Assembly (NCBI RefSeq): GCF_001625305.1
Contig: NW_017803268.1
Span: 213,889-277,888 of the forward strand
Length of the DNA stretch: 64,000 nt
Reading direction: 5' to 3'
DNA from: Branchiostoma belcheri
Taxonomy: Eukaryota; Chordata; Leptocardii; Amphioxiformes; Branchiostomatidae
Shown here: piece by piece, positions 35,038-47,500 of the stretch
Position numbering within the stretch: the first letter of the stretch is position 1
Layout of the letters: each line of letters begins with the position of its first letter
Notes under the pieces: generated by a model
What the model was told of the DNA's origin: nothing
Databases searched by the model: none
What the model saw: only the letters and a program-made list of their open reading frames with translations
Position numbers and translations under genes: made by a program

Positions 35038-38000
35038 ATGAATCGCACTGGAAGACCAAAATCAGCAAAAGCACGACCACGGACGGCAGCAACAAAAGGA
35101 GGTTGGACAGAGTCGTACCTAAGGGCCCAAATCACGGAGAAAGAACTTAATCTTTCGAACAAGTCTCTGACTGAAATACCACCAGCCGTCTTCCGTATCG
35201 AGGAGGTTGAAATCCTGGACGTGTCAGACAATCCTCTGGGTTCTATACCGGCTGGCATCGCAACTCTTTCGAATCTTAAGGAGATGAGAGTGGCCGGTTG
35301 CCCCATCACAGAAATCAGCGGTTCTGTTCAAGAGTGCAAATATCTGAGCAAAATCGACTTTTCAAGGAATCCGCTGATTGCCACAGTAACTCTCCCAGCA
35401 ACATTGAAGCGGCTGAGATACCTTGAATACGTTGCTTTGCGCAGTTGCAGCCTCAAGTCTCTCCCCAACAATCTAACTCACCTGGAAACAGTTCAAACCA
35501 TTGATCTGTCCAAAAATGCGCTGTCTACCCTCCCAGATGATATGTTCGGTCTGAAGCAACTGAAAGTCCTGATCCTCACCGATAACGCCTTTGAAAGCAT
35601 TCCGGATTCCATCATGTCTCTCGGGCGTCTTGAGTGCTTAGAGATGAAACGCAACAAACTCAACAACCGACGGGGAGACTTGTGGTTAAGCGTTCCTCCG
35701 AAGCTGAAGATCTTGGATGTGGAGGACAACTGCTCCTTGGTCTTGTTGCCAGACGGATTTGAGCAGCTTAAATATGTTGAGGAACTGAATATCAGCTACT
35801 GTGGCATCGAGACACTCCCGGACTCCCTTGGACGGGTATCATCATTAAAGACAATCCACCTCGCCGGTAACAAACTGCGCACGCTTCCTGACAGCTTCGG
35901 ACGCCTGCGCAATCTGGAGACCCTTGATTTGGAAGGAAATCGCCGTCTGACCAGTTTGCCGCCTTCACTGCACCGCTTGAGGGAACTAAGAGACAGGCAA
36001 ATTGGCAAAAATACGGGTCTCGTCCTTAGCAACACTCCGGCACTACAGGTTCCAGACCACAAAATTGTCAGAGAAGGTGTAGTCTCCGTACGTACCGACC
36101 TGTTGGCAGAGGAATGCTACAACCAGGTTACAGTCACCATAGCAACGGAGGTAATCGACGACACAATCATCGACAATCTGTCAGACGACATTGTCACCAT
36201 CGTTGAAGGGGGGTTACCTGCTGACCTGATGATATACATGATAGATGTTGCAATCGAAGAAGAAGAATGCGCCTTCGATTCCATCCTTCTGGAGCTTGTG
36301 AGGGAAATCAGCAACGAAACCGTCGACGAAGAAAATGCTATCTTAAATACAATAGCACGCCCCGTGATGGAAGAACTTATGGAGGAAATCGTCATGGCAA
36401 CAGCAAAGTCAATCGCCTTGGAAGAGGAGGAAGAGTGGCGCCTGGGGCAAACTGTTCCAGAAGAATACGACAAGCCGTTCAGGTAAGTGCAAAAAATCTA
36501 GCCTCTTGTGATGGAAATTCTAGATCTACTTCCGGGTAATTATAAACAAGAGCATAAAATATTTGTTAAGTGTCATCAATATCATAACTGAAATTGTACA
36601 AATGGCTGAAAAAGCTAACTCATCAATTTGTCTTCCACAGTTATGAGATATCAACAGTAAAAAGCGCAGTGCAGTCCTTGGACCTTCCTGCTGGCTGCAA
36701 GTTGAGTATTCCTCCCGGAGCTACAGATGAAGATACATCCGTCATCTCAATGGTTTTAAACCCGCACGGGTACGACGGAACGCTCCAGCTGGAAGACAAC
36801 CAGCTTCTAGTCAGCGACATCATCGAGATGAGGCCATCGGGGATGACGTTCTACGAGCCCGTACAGCTGAAGATTCCACATTCTTTTCCCAAGTTTGACT
36901 GCGAAAGGGAGTACATCGTGATGACATCAGAGGATAACGGGAGGACATGGGTGGCTTTGAAAACACTGAGCGACCAAGAACAAGTAAGTGATGATCATGA
37001 ACCACAACTGTTTTAGGGATAGGAGAGCTCATATGATATATTAGGTATAAAGTTTCAATTAAATCTCCTTTTGATACAGTGGTGTGAGCCTGTCCTATTT
37101 AATTTCAAATGTTGACATTTTATCTGTATGTCTGTGCGTCAGGGACAGAGGTTTGTTACGGTAGAGGTAACACACTTCTCTTCGTTCGCTGTGGTGGCGA
37201 GGCCATTGGAGCACTGTCACAGAGTCACAAAGGGGGAAGCGTCAACGCTGACGTCATCAGAACAGACGGGAATCAAACTGATCCTTCTCGAGGACAGCAT
37301 CCCAGAAGAGAAAGACATCTCGTTTAACGTAAGTAGACAATTACATTTTTCTCTATTCTAAAGCAACGGTACCAAAAAGGCAAATACAGCGTACTAACAG
37401 CGTATTTGATCTACTACCATGGAAACATCTCACAACGAAGTCATGTACTGCTTCCTTTTTCAAAAGTGTCTATGTTTCTCTCATCACCTTATTTTTCTAC
37501 CTGATGCAGGTCACGCCAGTCGACGGAGACACCCTTGCACGCGCAGGGCTAGATGATCCCCAAATCATGGGAGGAATCGACGGCATGAGCCACATCGTCA
37601 ACTTTGTCAAAGGCAGCAACCTGCTGTTGAACCGCCCCGCTACTATCATGCTGCCGCTGTCGCCTGGTGCAGAAGACGGCCAAGTCCGCGTTCTCAGCTG
37701 TAACGATAGAGGGCAATGGGAAGATATCACCAGTCAGGTGGAGGATGTCGTGCTGCAGGAGACAAAGGTGGCTTTCAAGACAGACCGGCTCAGTTCTGGG
37801 TAAGTAGCTACAATACAATGTATGGTTGACTATGACACTGAAAGCAAAAAGTTGAATCTTTCGACTTTGAATGGAAGATGATTTCCATTCCCCCTTTCCT
37901 TCCTTTTGTTGAACAACAAATGCTGACGACCTGTTAGTCACACGTAGAGACTAAACTGGAGTTAAATTTGTAGTAAATATATTTCCATGCCGTTACGGTG

Positions 38001-41000
38001 AAATTTAATCAATATATGAGTCTAATTTTGGGATTTTCTCTAACTGGACTGATAATTTTATCTCAGGTTTGTTGTGCTTCGCTGCGGCGACGGCTCGGAT
38101 GCGACTGGAGTTGTCAACCTCGTCACTAAAAACGTTCGCGCCCGACACGTCAGAACTGTCATCTTCAAGAAGTGGATCGAACCTCGAGAGTTGGGGAAGA
38201 TGACCGCCCGGATGGAGTGTGTGCTGGAAGAATCCGTTCAAGACCGCATCTGTCGCACCATCAACGAGGAGAAATACGAGCTACAGGTATGCCTATAGAG
38301 TTGGATTGCAAAGGTTCCATATGGTTAACGTTACTCGCATAATGTTGAAGACAAAATCTCTCTCGACAGAATACATGGTGTCCGTTTAATTTGTCTTTGG
38401 CCAGGAGTCGTGCCGGTACTAAAAAGTTAAAATTCTCTCCCACAGGAAGGTACACCTACTCCTCCAGTGTCCATGGTGGAAAACGAGACGTTCTGCGCAC
38501 TTTTCCACGGGAACATCCATCCTGACGTGGAGATGGTGAACGACATGTACGGCGTCAACTTCACGTTCTACTGTGAGAGAACGCGCAGGCTTGAGTTCGA
38601 CGTGAAGGTAGAAGATATGGGGAGGGATGCCTTCTCATTGGTCGAGCTGTACCCCGGCCCAAGGGAGATGATTCGTCCTTTTCGTCCTGGAGAGATAGCT
38701 CGACCTGCAGAACCTCTCACTTTTGCAGAAATATCTGTACCTACGGTGAGTATCATAGCCTCGAGTCCAGCCTTGTTAGCTTTGGTCCCCTCCCCAATAT
38801 CCGCTACGTACCCAGCCGGATCTTGGAGAGCATACCAAAGCTAACAAGGCTGGACTCCAGGATATGAGTATCAGTGATGAATCTGAATCTGGCAATCCTC
38901 GGCAAGTTTTTTAAAATTGAGTTTTGAGAAGGAATCTCCATTAAATGTATATTGTATTAAATCTGTTAACGACAAGAATACAGCTAGGATTGGTCAGTTA
39001 AAATGTAGATGCTAAGTATCATCCATTCCCCAGGGGCCAAACTGTGACTACTGGTTGGCGTGCCAGCGGTTCAAGAACACTTTAGGAATTGAAGGTAAGA
39101 ATGTGCTTTTCGTCTACAACCTCTTTGGTTACAATGTGGAAGGAAATTCAATGTACCTCTAACACAATAGAATTGAATTTTCCTCCAGACAGCTTACTCC
39201 ATGTTATTGGTTTCACGATTAGTTTTACCTGTATTGATCTGTGTTTTTTGTTTATTAGTCATTCATGATGACATGTACCGGTAGTTTGGATGCACAAGTA
39301 GCTTGTTGAAGTAATTAATGTTTTAGTATTATTATTTTCTTGGAGTGGACACATCACAACTTGAATACATGTATTTTGCATTCCTAGATTTTCATTGGGA
39401 GGCATCTGTTTGTGAACGTGTTGACAATCAATGACATGTTTATGAAATTCTTAATTCGAATCACTCTCTGTTCTAGATACCTACTTTTCTCCTGACCACG
39501 ACAAGTGTTTCTGTGAGACATGTCACCGAGACCGGGGGGAGCCGGACTTTTATCTGCGAGGAAACCCGGAGAAGAAGTACGCGGTACCAGTTGGTTGGGC
39601 CAGATTTGGTCTCAGGTGAGTTGTAAGGTCTTGACTGACAGCGTTCTATGAATTTCATGAAACAAGTTTCAACTGCAATAGCCAATAGCAAAAAAAAAAT
39701 GAATTTTCGACTGAATAACTCCAGCCTTTGTCAAGAAATGAGTAATCCACTGCTTTCATGACGTAACGTAGATAACACACGTGACTCCGTGAGCAGTGGA
39801 TTATAGGTTCCGGATAGTCTGTTGCGATCCCCGTCTCTGTTGGGGGATGGTTGTAATGCCCTGATTCTATGAATGTTGAGTAAATTACGATGCGGCTGCA
39901 TACAAAATAGTATGTAATTTTTGATCTTGGAAACGTTACAATATCGGTATTACTAATTTCCCATTTGTGTAGCTTTCTGTTATCAAGCATACATGTAGTT
40001 CAGCAACGGAATGTTTTCAAACAGCGTCGAGAATATATATTTTGGTAAAACAATGTGGCAAAGTCTACTGTGATATGTTTCTTTTTTTTGCAGCATAAAT
40101 CCATCCTTCAGGGATGCGGACCTCAACGTGTTTACCAACTGGCACCGTGCGTACCACGGGACAAAGCAAGATGTGGTGACGAGAATTCTACAAGGGAGCT
40201 CAATGCTTCTCATGCCAGGTACTGTTTATGCAAATACATGTGTACAGGTGTATTTATGCACATACATGTAGGTATATACCAAAGTATCAATTCTGATAAA
40301 AGTATCACTATCACATTTTTGCCTCTCTGCTTTTATTTTTGCTTCTCAATTCCTTGTTGTCTACAACTTATAGTTGGGACTGTTTTCTGCTCTATATCTT
40401 ACATGTATACCAACAGGAGACGTACCGCTAGGTGGCGGTATGTTAAGAGTGAGACCGGGCCACATCACTCCTGATGTCTCCCCACGCGGGTTCGACACCG
40501 TACAAGTGTTCGTGTCGCCGAGCATCGTGTACTCTGGGCTGGATGCATACGCTAGTCCCCAGAGGTGAGAGAATGTGTAGTATATGAATACACTTACTTT
40601 TTACTTACATTTTTTTTCAACCAGTTACACATCAAGTGACAAAAGAGTAGCAAAAATCGCCCAAAATAAAACATTTTGTAACAGCAAAGAAAGCAAACTG
40701 TTACTGGCCTGGACTTCGGATTCGCATGAAAACAAAAACCTAAACTGGGATGCTTCAAGTGATACATTCAAAATCTTCAAACAGGTTCAGAGACGAGCAT
40801 GACGGTAAGATGTACAAGGCCCGTGTGGCCTTCCAGCTGTGTATCCGGCCGGGCAGCTATGAGATCGGACCGGAGACGGTGGGTGCCAGGAGGAGGGGCG
40901 AAACAATCGACCCACTCTTCAGTAACCATGAGCTGGAATGGTCCACTAGGGAAAGAGGAGGCCATGCACTCTACGGACTACTTGTCAAGTTAGATGCTAT

Positions 41001-41004
41001 GTGA
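35038..41004 (+). CDS. PIDD-like gene 2: LRR-ZU5-ZU5-like-UPA-like-ART-like
   Basis: Exons 35038-36482, 36641-36983, 37143-37328, 37510-37799, 38067-38286, 38446-38745, 39034-39094, 39477-39615, 40094-40218, 40417-40564 and 40785-41004 join to 1158 codons plus TGA. Internal exon lengths (343, 186, 290, 220, 300, 61, 139, 125) equal those of gene 1. Leucine-rich repeats run from about residue 35 to 320, then an acidic linker, a ZU5 with H-F-S at 607-609, second ZU5-like and UPA-like blocks, the motif C-F-C-E-T-C-H, then A-Y-H-G-T, V-S-P-S-I-V-Y and E-L-E-W. Relative to gene 1 it has a longer tenth exon (148 versus 124 bp). Introns 2 and 4 closely match gene 1, pointing to recent duplication or gene conversion; the LRR exon is more diverged. 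Start: ATG at 35038, preceded by a possible non-coding exon ending near 33115. Confidence 0.92.
38756..38864. mobile_element. Fold-back element with perfect 9-bp duplication (gene 2 intron 6)
   Basis: A hairpin of 109 bp starting TAGCCTCGAGTCC and ending GGACTCCAGGATA. It is flanked by TGAGTATCA on both sides (38747-38755 and 38865-38873). The paralogous intron of gene 1 (minus strand from 23267) reads GTGGGTATCAGTGA with no insertion, giving an empty site. Confidence 0.92.
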
Positions 41005-41139
41005 TGATGATAACCGTAATAACAGCGATCAACGTTTACATTTTGAAATATAAGAAAACCAAACGCAGCTGGAAATATTTGCTTACTAAACGTGACAAGT
41101 TCTAATTGGACCAGATGTCAACTTTTGAAACAAAACTTA

Positions 41140-41350
41140 CAACGGCATGTATGTAACAAATGATTGTATTGGTGTAGCCAAAATATGAGCATTGTCTTAG
41201 TCTGACTATAGATAGCTTTGTATAAACTTATGTAGGGAATAATGTGACTACAAAAACCAAATCCATGTTCTGGAACTTTGCATAGTAACATTTAACTTAC
41301 CTTACAATGTAATCGATACCATCACTGTACTTGATCTTGTATATAAACCA
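41140..41350. repeat. Duplicated 3'-flank block, inverted partial copy
   Basis: The reverse complement resembles about 20205-20415 and 10800-11000. It contains GGAACTTTGCATAGTAACAT, whose complement occurs in both other copies. It lies just downstream of the stop of gene 2 (+ strand), so the element is kept in the same position relative to each gene and is probably 3' UTR or downstream sequence. Confidence 0.65.
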
Positions 41351-41794
41351 AACTACAGGTATCAAACAAAGTTAAAGCAGCAAGTGTGTCAAAGGTAAAA
41401 GCATCGAATGAAACACAAGCAAATCTGGTACTACATAAAAAAAGAACCAGTAAAACTGCACTGAGAACTGTTTGTGCATTGTTGAGGGATGGTACTAGTA
41501 TCATATAAACAGATTATTGTTTTTCCTGGCTTGATATTAGCATGAAAGTTCATCTGTGTTGGTAGACGTTATCATGAAACAGATTCTTGATGGTAACCTC
41601 CAACACAGGTCTTTTAGATGATGAGGTAGGAGTGATACAGTTGCCACATAACACAGTCTCTTCAAACATGGGAAGTCATGTTTTAGTTTCAGGCTCAACC
41701 TCTTCAAAGAATATCGGGACAGAGTCAGTAAACAATGTAGCACACAGCAATGTAGCAGACAGTACTACTGTCTGAGGCTTCTTTAAGTTTGCCA

Positions 41795-42417
41795 AAACGA
41801 GTGATTTAGGTCAATTTGAGCTCGTTACTTGATAGACAGGATATTTGCCTTGTAGGCAAGATTGAACAATGGTTATAGCCATGAACAAGCGTTTAATTAG
41901 ATAAAACTGACTCAGAGGAAGAATTGCACTTCGATCAATATTGATACATGTAGGTGTCGCTGTGTGATAGACTCTCACGTTGTTCTTAAAAGAACAAAAA
42001 AAGACTAACTTCTAGAATGTGAAATGTGTTAATTGGGTTAATAAAAAAGGCGATAATTTCGGTTGGCTTCATTATACAGTATGTCGTCTTTTACTACTTA
42101 TATGTTAGTCAGTATATAATAGTCACGTAGCCAGAACCAGTAACGTTTATCTAGATTAAGATAAACATATTAAGACATCTATAGAAATGCCAATCAATCC
42201 ACTGCTGCATGCACCTGTCCCAAACCGCCTAAACAGACCTTGGTATTCAAATGTGTTCTGGTCACCTAGCTGAACAATAGCATGTGTAAAGTCCGCTCGT
42301 ATTTTCCGGTCTGACTACGTGCTCATCGACACATTAGCTCGTTAGCATGATAACGATCTACTTGTAACAGAAGTATTTGTTTGCTGCACGACTGGCCGCC
42401 ATCCATCCACAACAAGG
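41795..42417 (+). promoter_or_regulatory. Putative promoter and non-coding first exon of PIDD-like gene 3
   Basis: About 500 bp from 41795 match 18781-19430 in the same orientation, and the 3' part matches 32880-33115. It ends with CCACAACAAGG and a donor-like GTAGGAA. Inferred to be a promoter plus first exon spliced toward 44.4 kb. Confidence 0.45.
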
Positions 42418-42656
42418 GTAGGAAATTTTCGTATTGCGACACTTGTGATCATGTAATGCAGTATTATTTGTGTGATGCACAGTGATAGCAACATAAATTA
42501 TCCTGTCCATTTCTCTCTAGGGCTTCTACTCGACTCTCAACAAAGGTATGACAGGTACTCGTTACGTACATTTAGAAATGTCTGCTTCCTTGTATAATTG
42601 TCAGAAGTCCTACTCAAAATACGTTCTGTGTTGTTAAACAATAATGTCCTCCCTAA

Positions 42657-42865
42657 GGGGCCTGCATGCCCTTTTCCGTAAGGCGTAATCAGGCTTTTGT
42701 AGTCTTCGTAATCCGTAGGCAGCCTCCCCAAAAATCAATAATTCGTAATAGTACATTATCCGCAAATCGTTATGTCGTAATCAGCTCTGAGATTTAAACG
42801 TAATTCGTAATCGGCGGCGAAAATTTTGTGTCGTAATCACTACTCCCCCCCCCCCATGCAGGCCC
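42657..42865. mobile_element. Inverted-repeat element built of CGTAATC motifs, copy 1
   Basis: Ends GGGGCCTGCATGCCC and CCATGCAGGCCC are inverted. The interior is a chain of CGTAATC/TCGTAAT words at irregular 15-30 bp spacing. It lies in the inferred intron upstream of gene 3. Confidence 0.7.
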
Positions 42866-43569
42866 TCCCCTAATGATCGGTTGTTTAAGTCTCACAAAGA
42901 GAAGACAGATCAAGTAAGGAACACATGTGAAGTAAAAAGCCCCAAATGATAGGATGTAACAGTACAAATGCTTTCTCAAAGAAAAGGTTTATCCGCATTG
43001 ATGTTTACCAAGCTTGTTTGTACCTTTTGTGTATCTAGGTATATCTACACCATTTGTCTTTCCATGTTCTATTGCAAGTGGCATAATGCTGATAGGAAAA
43101 CGACAATTTGTCGTTTCAATAGATTAATTTGAGTAGGAAAGGTAGAGTATTGCGTATGAATATGTTGATTGTGAACTCTATGCAAGCAGATTTTCTTAGC
43201 TCCCAAATCTGTTGTAAAGCTTTAGCTTTGTATGAAATAGCGTTTAATCTTAGTGGCTGCAAGATGCAAATAGCCCCCTCTTTCAGCATAAGATAAATGT
43301 ATTTGGAAACTGTCCAGTTAATCATCGACTGTGCGGTCACTTTACATAGCAACTGGCCCATGGTGAGATCCCCATGGTCGGGTAGACGTTGAACGAGTAC
43401 ATATAGCCATGTAACGTAACAGTGCTATTTGTGTTCCTGATCATTTTGCGATTTGTTTATGTTCGATCATACAATGGCGTGTTTGGTATTTGGCTACCTG
43501 CGAATGTTATCTGATGTAGCTGGCTGCAACCTACAGGACTGACATCACTAGCGACAGTGGAAGCAATAG

Positions 43570-43667
43570 TAGCCTGGTTACCAGACCTGTTATAGCTCTC
43601 GAGTCCTACATCCTCTGCGGAGAGGATGTATAACTCGGGAGCTATGATAGGTCTGGTAACCAGGCTA
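43570..43667. mobile_element. Fold-back element TAGCCTGG...CCAGGCTA
   Basis: Hairpin with ends TAGCCTGGTTACCAGACCTG and its near complement; loop around CTCTGCGGAGAG. The flanks AGCAATAGT and AGGAATAGT form a probable 9-bp duplication. The arm interior differs from the other copies. Confidence 0.82.
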
Positions 43668-44132
43668 AGGAATAGTTTACTGTAGCCATTTTAAGTGCGT
43701 GGTGTGTATAGTGCAATGTAGTGTTGTGTCGCGGTGGTCAGATGCTACAAAGATCGGTACAGTCTGCGTAACTGGCGAGGTTAGAAGACATTCTCATTGC
43801 TTTTGATTGGACATATTTGTTGGATGTTTTGTCTTGTAGATGGATAGCTATTTAACTCTCATGTGGCTACGATAATCGCCAGTCCTTGTTGATTTATTAA
43901 AATTTCAAAAGGACATTTGTCGACAATGATTGAAAAATTGTTTAATGATATATATCGAATTTATTGATATAATCAGCGCGATTTTAGCATTTTTGCAAGG
44001 GCCATGGTTATAAGTCCTGATAAACATTTGCATTGGCAAAGAAAATGATACAGAGTAATTGTATGAAGGTATTTAGTCGTGTGCAGCTGAACGTGTTGAT
44101 TACCTAATTGTGACAGCGGATGAGGGCGCGCG

Positions 44133-44500
44133 GGAGACAACCAACGTCAACGAGAACCCCAAGAACAAGAAGCTTATCGGCTTCCGACAACAACGAAAGG
44201 CCATCATCAGCAAGCAGGTCTAGGACTGGACTGAGTCCATCAAGGCTACCAGAAATAGACATGAATTAGAGGTCACTAACGTCAAGGAGAAGCCCAAGCC
44301 CGCGCTGAAGAAGGCTATCGGTTTCTGACAACAACGAGAGGACATCAACAACAAGCAGGTCCAGGACATCGAGTCTGAGTGTGCCAACAAAAATGGACGG
44401 GAGTGAGAGGCCATCAACTTCAAGACCAAGCCCAAGAGGGCTATCAATTCCTGACAGCACTAGGAGGCCAGCAACAACAGGCAGTCCTAGGAGACCAAGG
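44133..44500 (+). repeat. Three imperfect ~125-bp repeats across the start codon of gene 3
   Basis: Units near 44133, 44260 and 44393 share AAGCCCAAG-type, GGCTATC, TTCTGACAACAACGAGAGG-type and AGCAGGTC-type words. Only the third unit is translated (S-T-S-R-P-S-P-R-G-L-S-I-P). In the same frame units 1 and 2 would encode related Ser/Arg-rich peptides but carry stops. Confidence 0.6.
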
Positions 44501-47500
44501 CCAGGAAGGCAAGAGGAAACGGATGAGCACGGGGAGACATTCACGACAGCATATCTGAGAGCCGAAATGAGGGAGACAGATTCCTGCAAGGAAATAAACC
44601 TCTCGAACAAGTCTCTGACTGAAATACCACCAGCCGTCTTCCGTATCGAGGAGGTCGAAATCCTTGACCTGTCAGACAACCCTCTGGGTTCTATACCGAT
44701 TAATATCGGGAGTATTTCTAACCTGAGAGAGATGAGAGCTGCCGGCTGTGACATCCAAGAAATCAGTGGGAATATTTCAAAGTGCAAGTACCTGAGAAAA
44801 ATCGACTTTTCACGAAATCCGAACATTGCTAAACTTCCAGCAACAATGAAGCAACTTGCGTACCTGAGGTACCTCACACTTTCCGGCTGCGAGCTGGAAT
44901 CGCTTCCCGATAATCTGACTCTATTGGCCAAAATTGAAACTCTTGATTTGTCAAAGAACAGTCTGTCAACACTCCCTTCCGACTTTGCAGAGCTTAAGCG
45001 GATGAAGGTCCTCATCCTCAGCGACAACGTATTTAGAAGCATTCCAGAAGCCATCCAGTTGCTTGGGCGTCTCGACTGCTTAGAGATGAAGCGAAACAAG
45101 CTAAATAACCTCAAGGGTGACCTAGTGCTGAACGTCCCTCCAAAGTTAAAGATCTTGGACATGGAGGAAAACGTCTCCTTACGGTTACTCCCTGCAGGCA
45201 TTGAAAACCTTGAAGTCATAGAGGTCCTCAATTTCAGTTACTGCGGTGTCGAGACACTTCCGGACTCTATCGGGCAGGTATCCACGCTAAAAGAATTCCA
45301 CCTCGCCGGTAACAAACTGCGCACGCTTCCTGACAGCTTCGGACGCCTGCTTAATCTGGAGACCCTTGATTTGGAGGGAAACCGTCGCCTGTCCACATTG
45401 CCTCTCTCTCTGCATCACCTGCGGAAGCTGAAAGACAAAGCAACAGGGACTAAGAAGGGAATGATCTTGGACGACGCCCCTCTAGACTTCCCTGAACTAA
45501 ATATTGTCAAAGAAGGCGTGGCCTCCATCCTCACTGAGCTACTGGTTGAAGATAGCCTCAACTACATCACAGAAACTATCAGTAAGGAAGTGGCTGACGA
45601 CACCATCAACGAAGGCCTGACAGAGAGTCTGTCAGACGACATCGTCGCTATCGTTAAAGAAGGTTTACCTGATGACCTGATGTTGTACATGATAGACGTC
45701 GCGGTGGACGTTGAACGGGGATGCAAGGGGGGCGTCATTGAAGCTGTAGCCGAGGAAGATGCTCTTTTGTTTGTGGACGAGTATGAAAATGCAAAAAGAG
45801 ATATGCAGGTAGTTGGTTCTGCGTGGAGAGTGATGGTGGAGTTGTTGGAAGAAACCAACAGGTCGATGACAAAGGAAGTCGTGCCGGATGCTGCAGCAGA
45901 GGTCGTCCTGGAGGAACTTCTGCAGTTGGAAGTAAAGGAAGTCGCCACAAGCGCCATTCTAGAGGCTAGCGCTGTAGCAGAGGAAGTGCTGGAAGAGATT
46001 CTGTTGGAAGTCCAAGAGGCAACGGCAAAGTCGGTCGCCTTAGAAGTGGAGGAAGAATGGCGCTTGGGCCAGACTGTTCCAGAAGAATACGACAAACGAT
46101 ACAGGTGCCTAAAGTTTTCATCCCTTTGAACACTTTTGTTTTAAGTCGCTACCGATGAGTGGGCTAAAGCAATAAAACATGTATATGTTTCCAATAATTC
46201 TAGAAAATTAAATAGAGCTAAGAGGCATAAATAAACTCAAAGAAACAGACCCTAATGTAGAACGACATGAACTTCTGTCAGAAATGAAAGACAAACAGTA
46301 CTAGAAACTAAACTCTGTGTGCTACACCTCTTAAAGAGGAGGGCTGATTGTGGGGCTGAAATATTCGACTCGTATCTCCAACAGCTATAGGATATCAACA
46401 AACACAACCACCGGGCAATCCGTAGACCTTCCGGCCGGCTGCAGCTTGAGTATCCCCCCAGGAGCGGCTCGTGAAGACTCGGCCATCATCTCAGTAGTAA
46501 TGAACCCGCACGGCTACGCTGGGACACTCATGATTGGGGACAACGAGCAACTAGTCAGCGACATCATCGAGATGGGCCCAGCGGGGAAGACATTCGCGAA
46601 GCCCGTAAAGCTGAAGATCCCCCACTCCCTCCCCAAATTCAACAAGGAAAGGGAATACGTTGTGATGAACTCAGACGATCAGGGCACGACGTGGAGTATA
46701 ATGAAGACACTGAGCGAAGCAGATCAGGTAGGTACGCTGACAGCTTCACCAGACAGAATGTATTGGTACACATACAGCGATAAGTGTTACCATTTCGTGA
46801 CAAATTAAATAACTGTACATCTATCTCCAATGCCAATGGCTATTGCTTATAGCTAGCCAGTATGATATCAATATGAATTCATACTACAGGAAAGGTTCAC
46901 GTAAGAGCTATGTAGATTTGTCTTTGGATTTAAACATATATAGTCAAACAGTCAGAATCAGTGCGATTGGCATTTCTAAATCCTAAGCTTTGGCCCCTTT
47001 GCTTCTTTCAGGGTGACAGGCATGTGACGGTTGAGGTGACTTACTTGTCTACCTATGCTGTCGTGGCGAGGCCATTGGAGCACCGCCACCGAGTAAAGAA
47101 AGGGGAAGCCTCAACACTCAAGTCATCGGAACAAACAGGGATTGAGGTATCTCTGCCTGCAGACTCTGCTCCTGACGGCAAAGAAATCTCAATTCGAGTA
47201 AGTACAACGATACAGCAATACTTTATGGTGAGGTGTGCCAGTTACGAGTAACTTTTCAAAGTACCGCACAGAGCATACAACAACAGAAAACCCGGTACTA
47301 AGTCCAGGGGACGTTCCTGGGAAACATGGATAGAGAGTGTGAAGGACACCCTGACTAGGTATGGCATGCCTCCAGATCTAGACTAGCCGTCGGCCTCCAA
47401 CTGTCACTCCCCACGACGCCCCTGATGGTTGAAGTAGAAGGATAAAGTAAAGTAAAGTAAAGTAATCACTATGCAAAAAAGTGTCAGGAGAAGCAGATCT

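Larger units (their letters stand above)
42418..44132. other. Inferred 5' intron of gene 3
   Basis: Holds the CGTAATC inverted-repeat element (42657-42865) and the fold-back element (43570-43667). No ORF of interest. Confidence 0.45.

Noticed and set aside
44381..44392. Start of gene 3 at 44381
   Set aside because: That codon is GTG; the first ATG in frame is 44393, with a good context.
44266..45231. 321-codon minus-strand ORF
   Set aside because: Antisense of the LRR exon of gene 3; composition mirrors LRR codons and there is no domain.
45562..46095. 177-codon minus-strand ORF
   Set aside because: Antisense of the acidic linker of gene 3.
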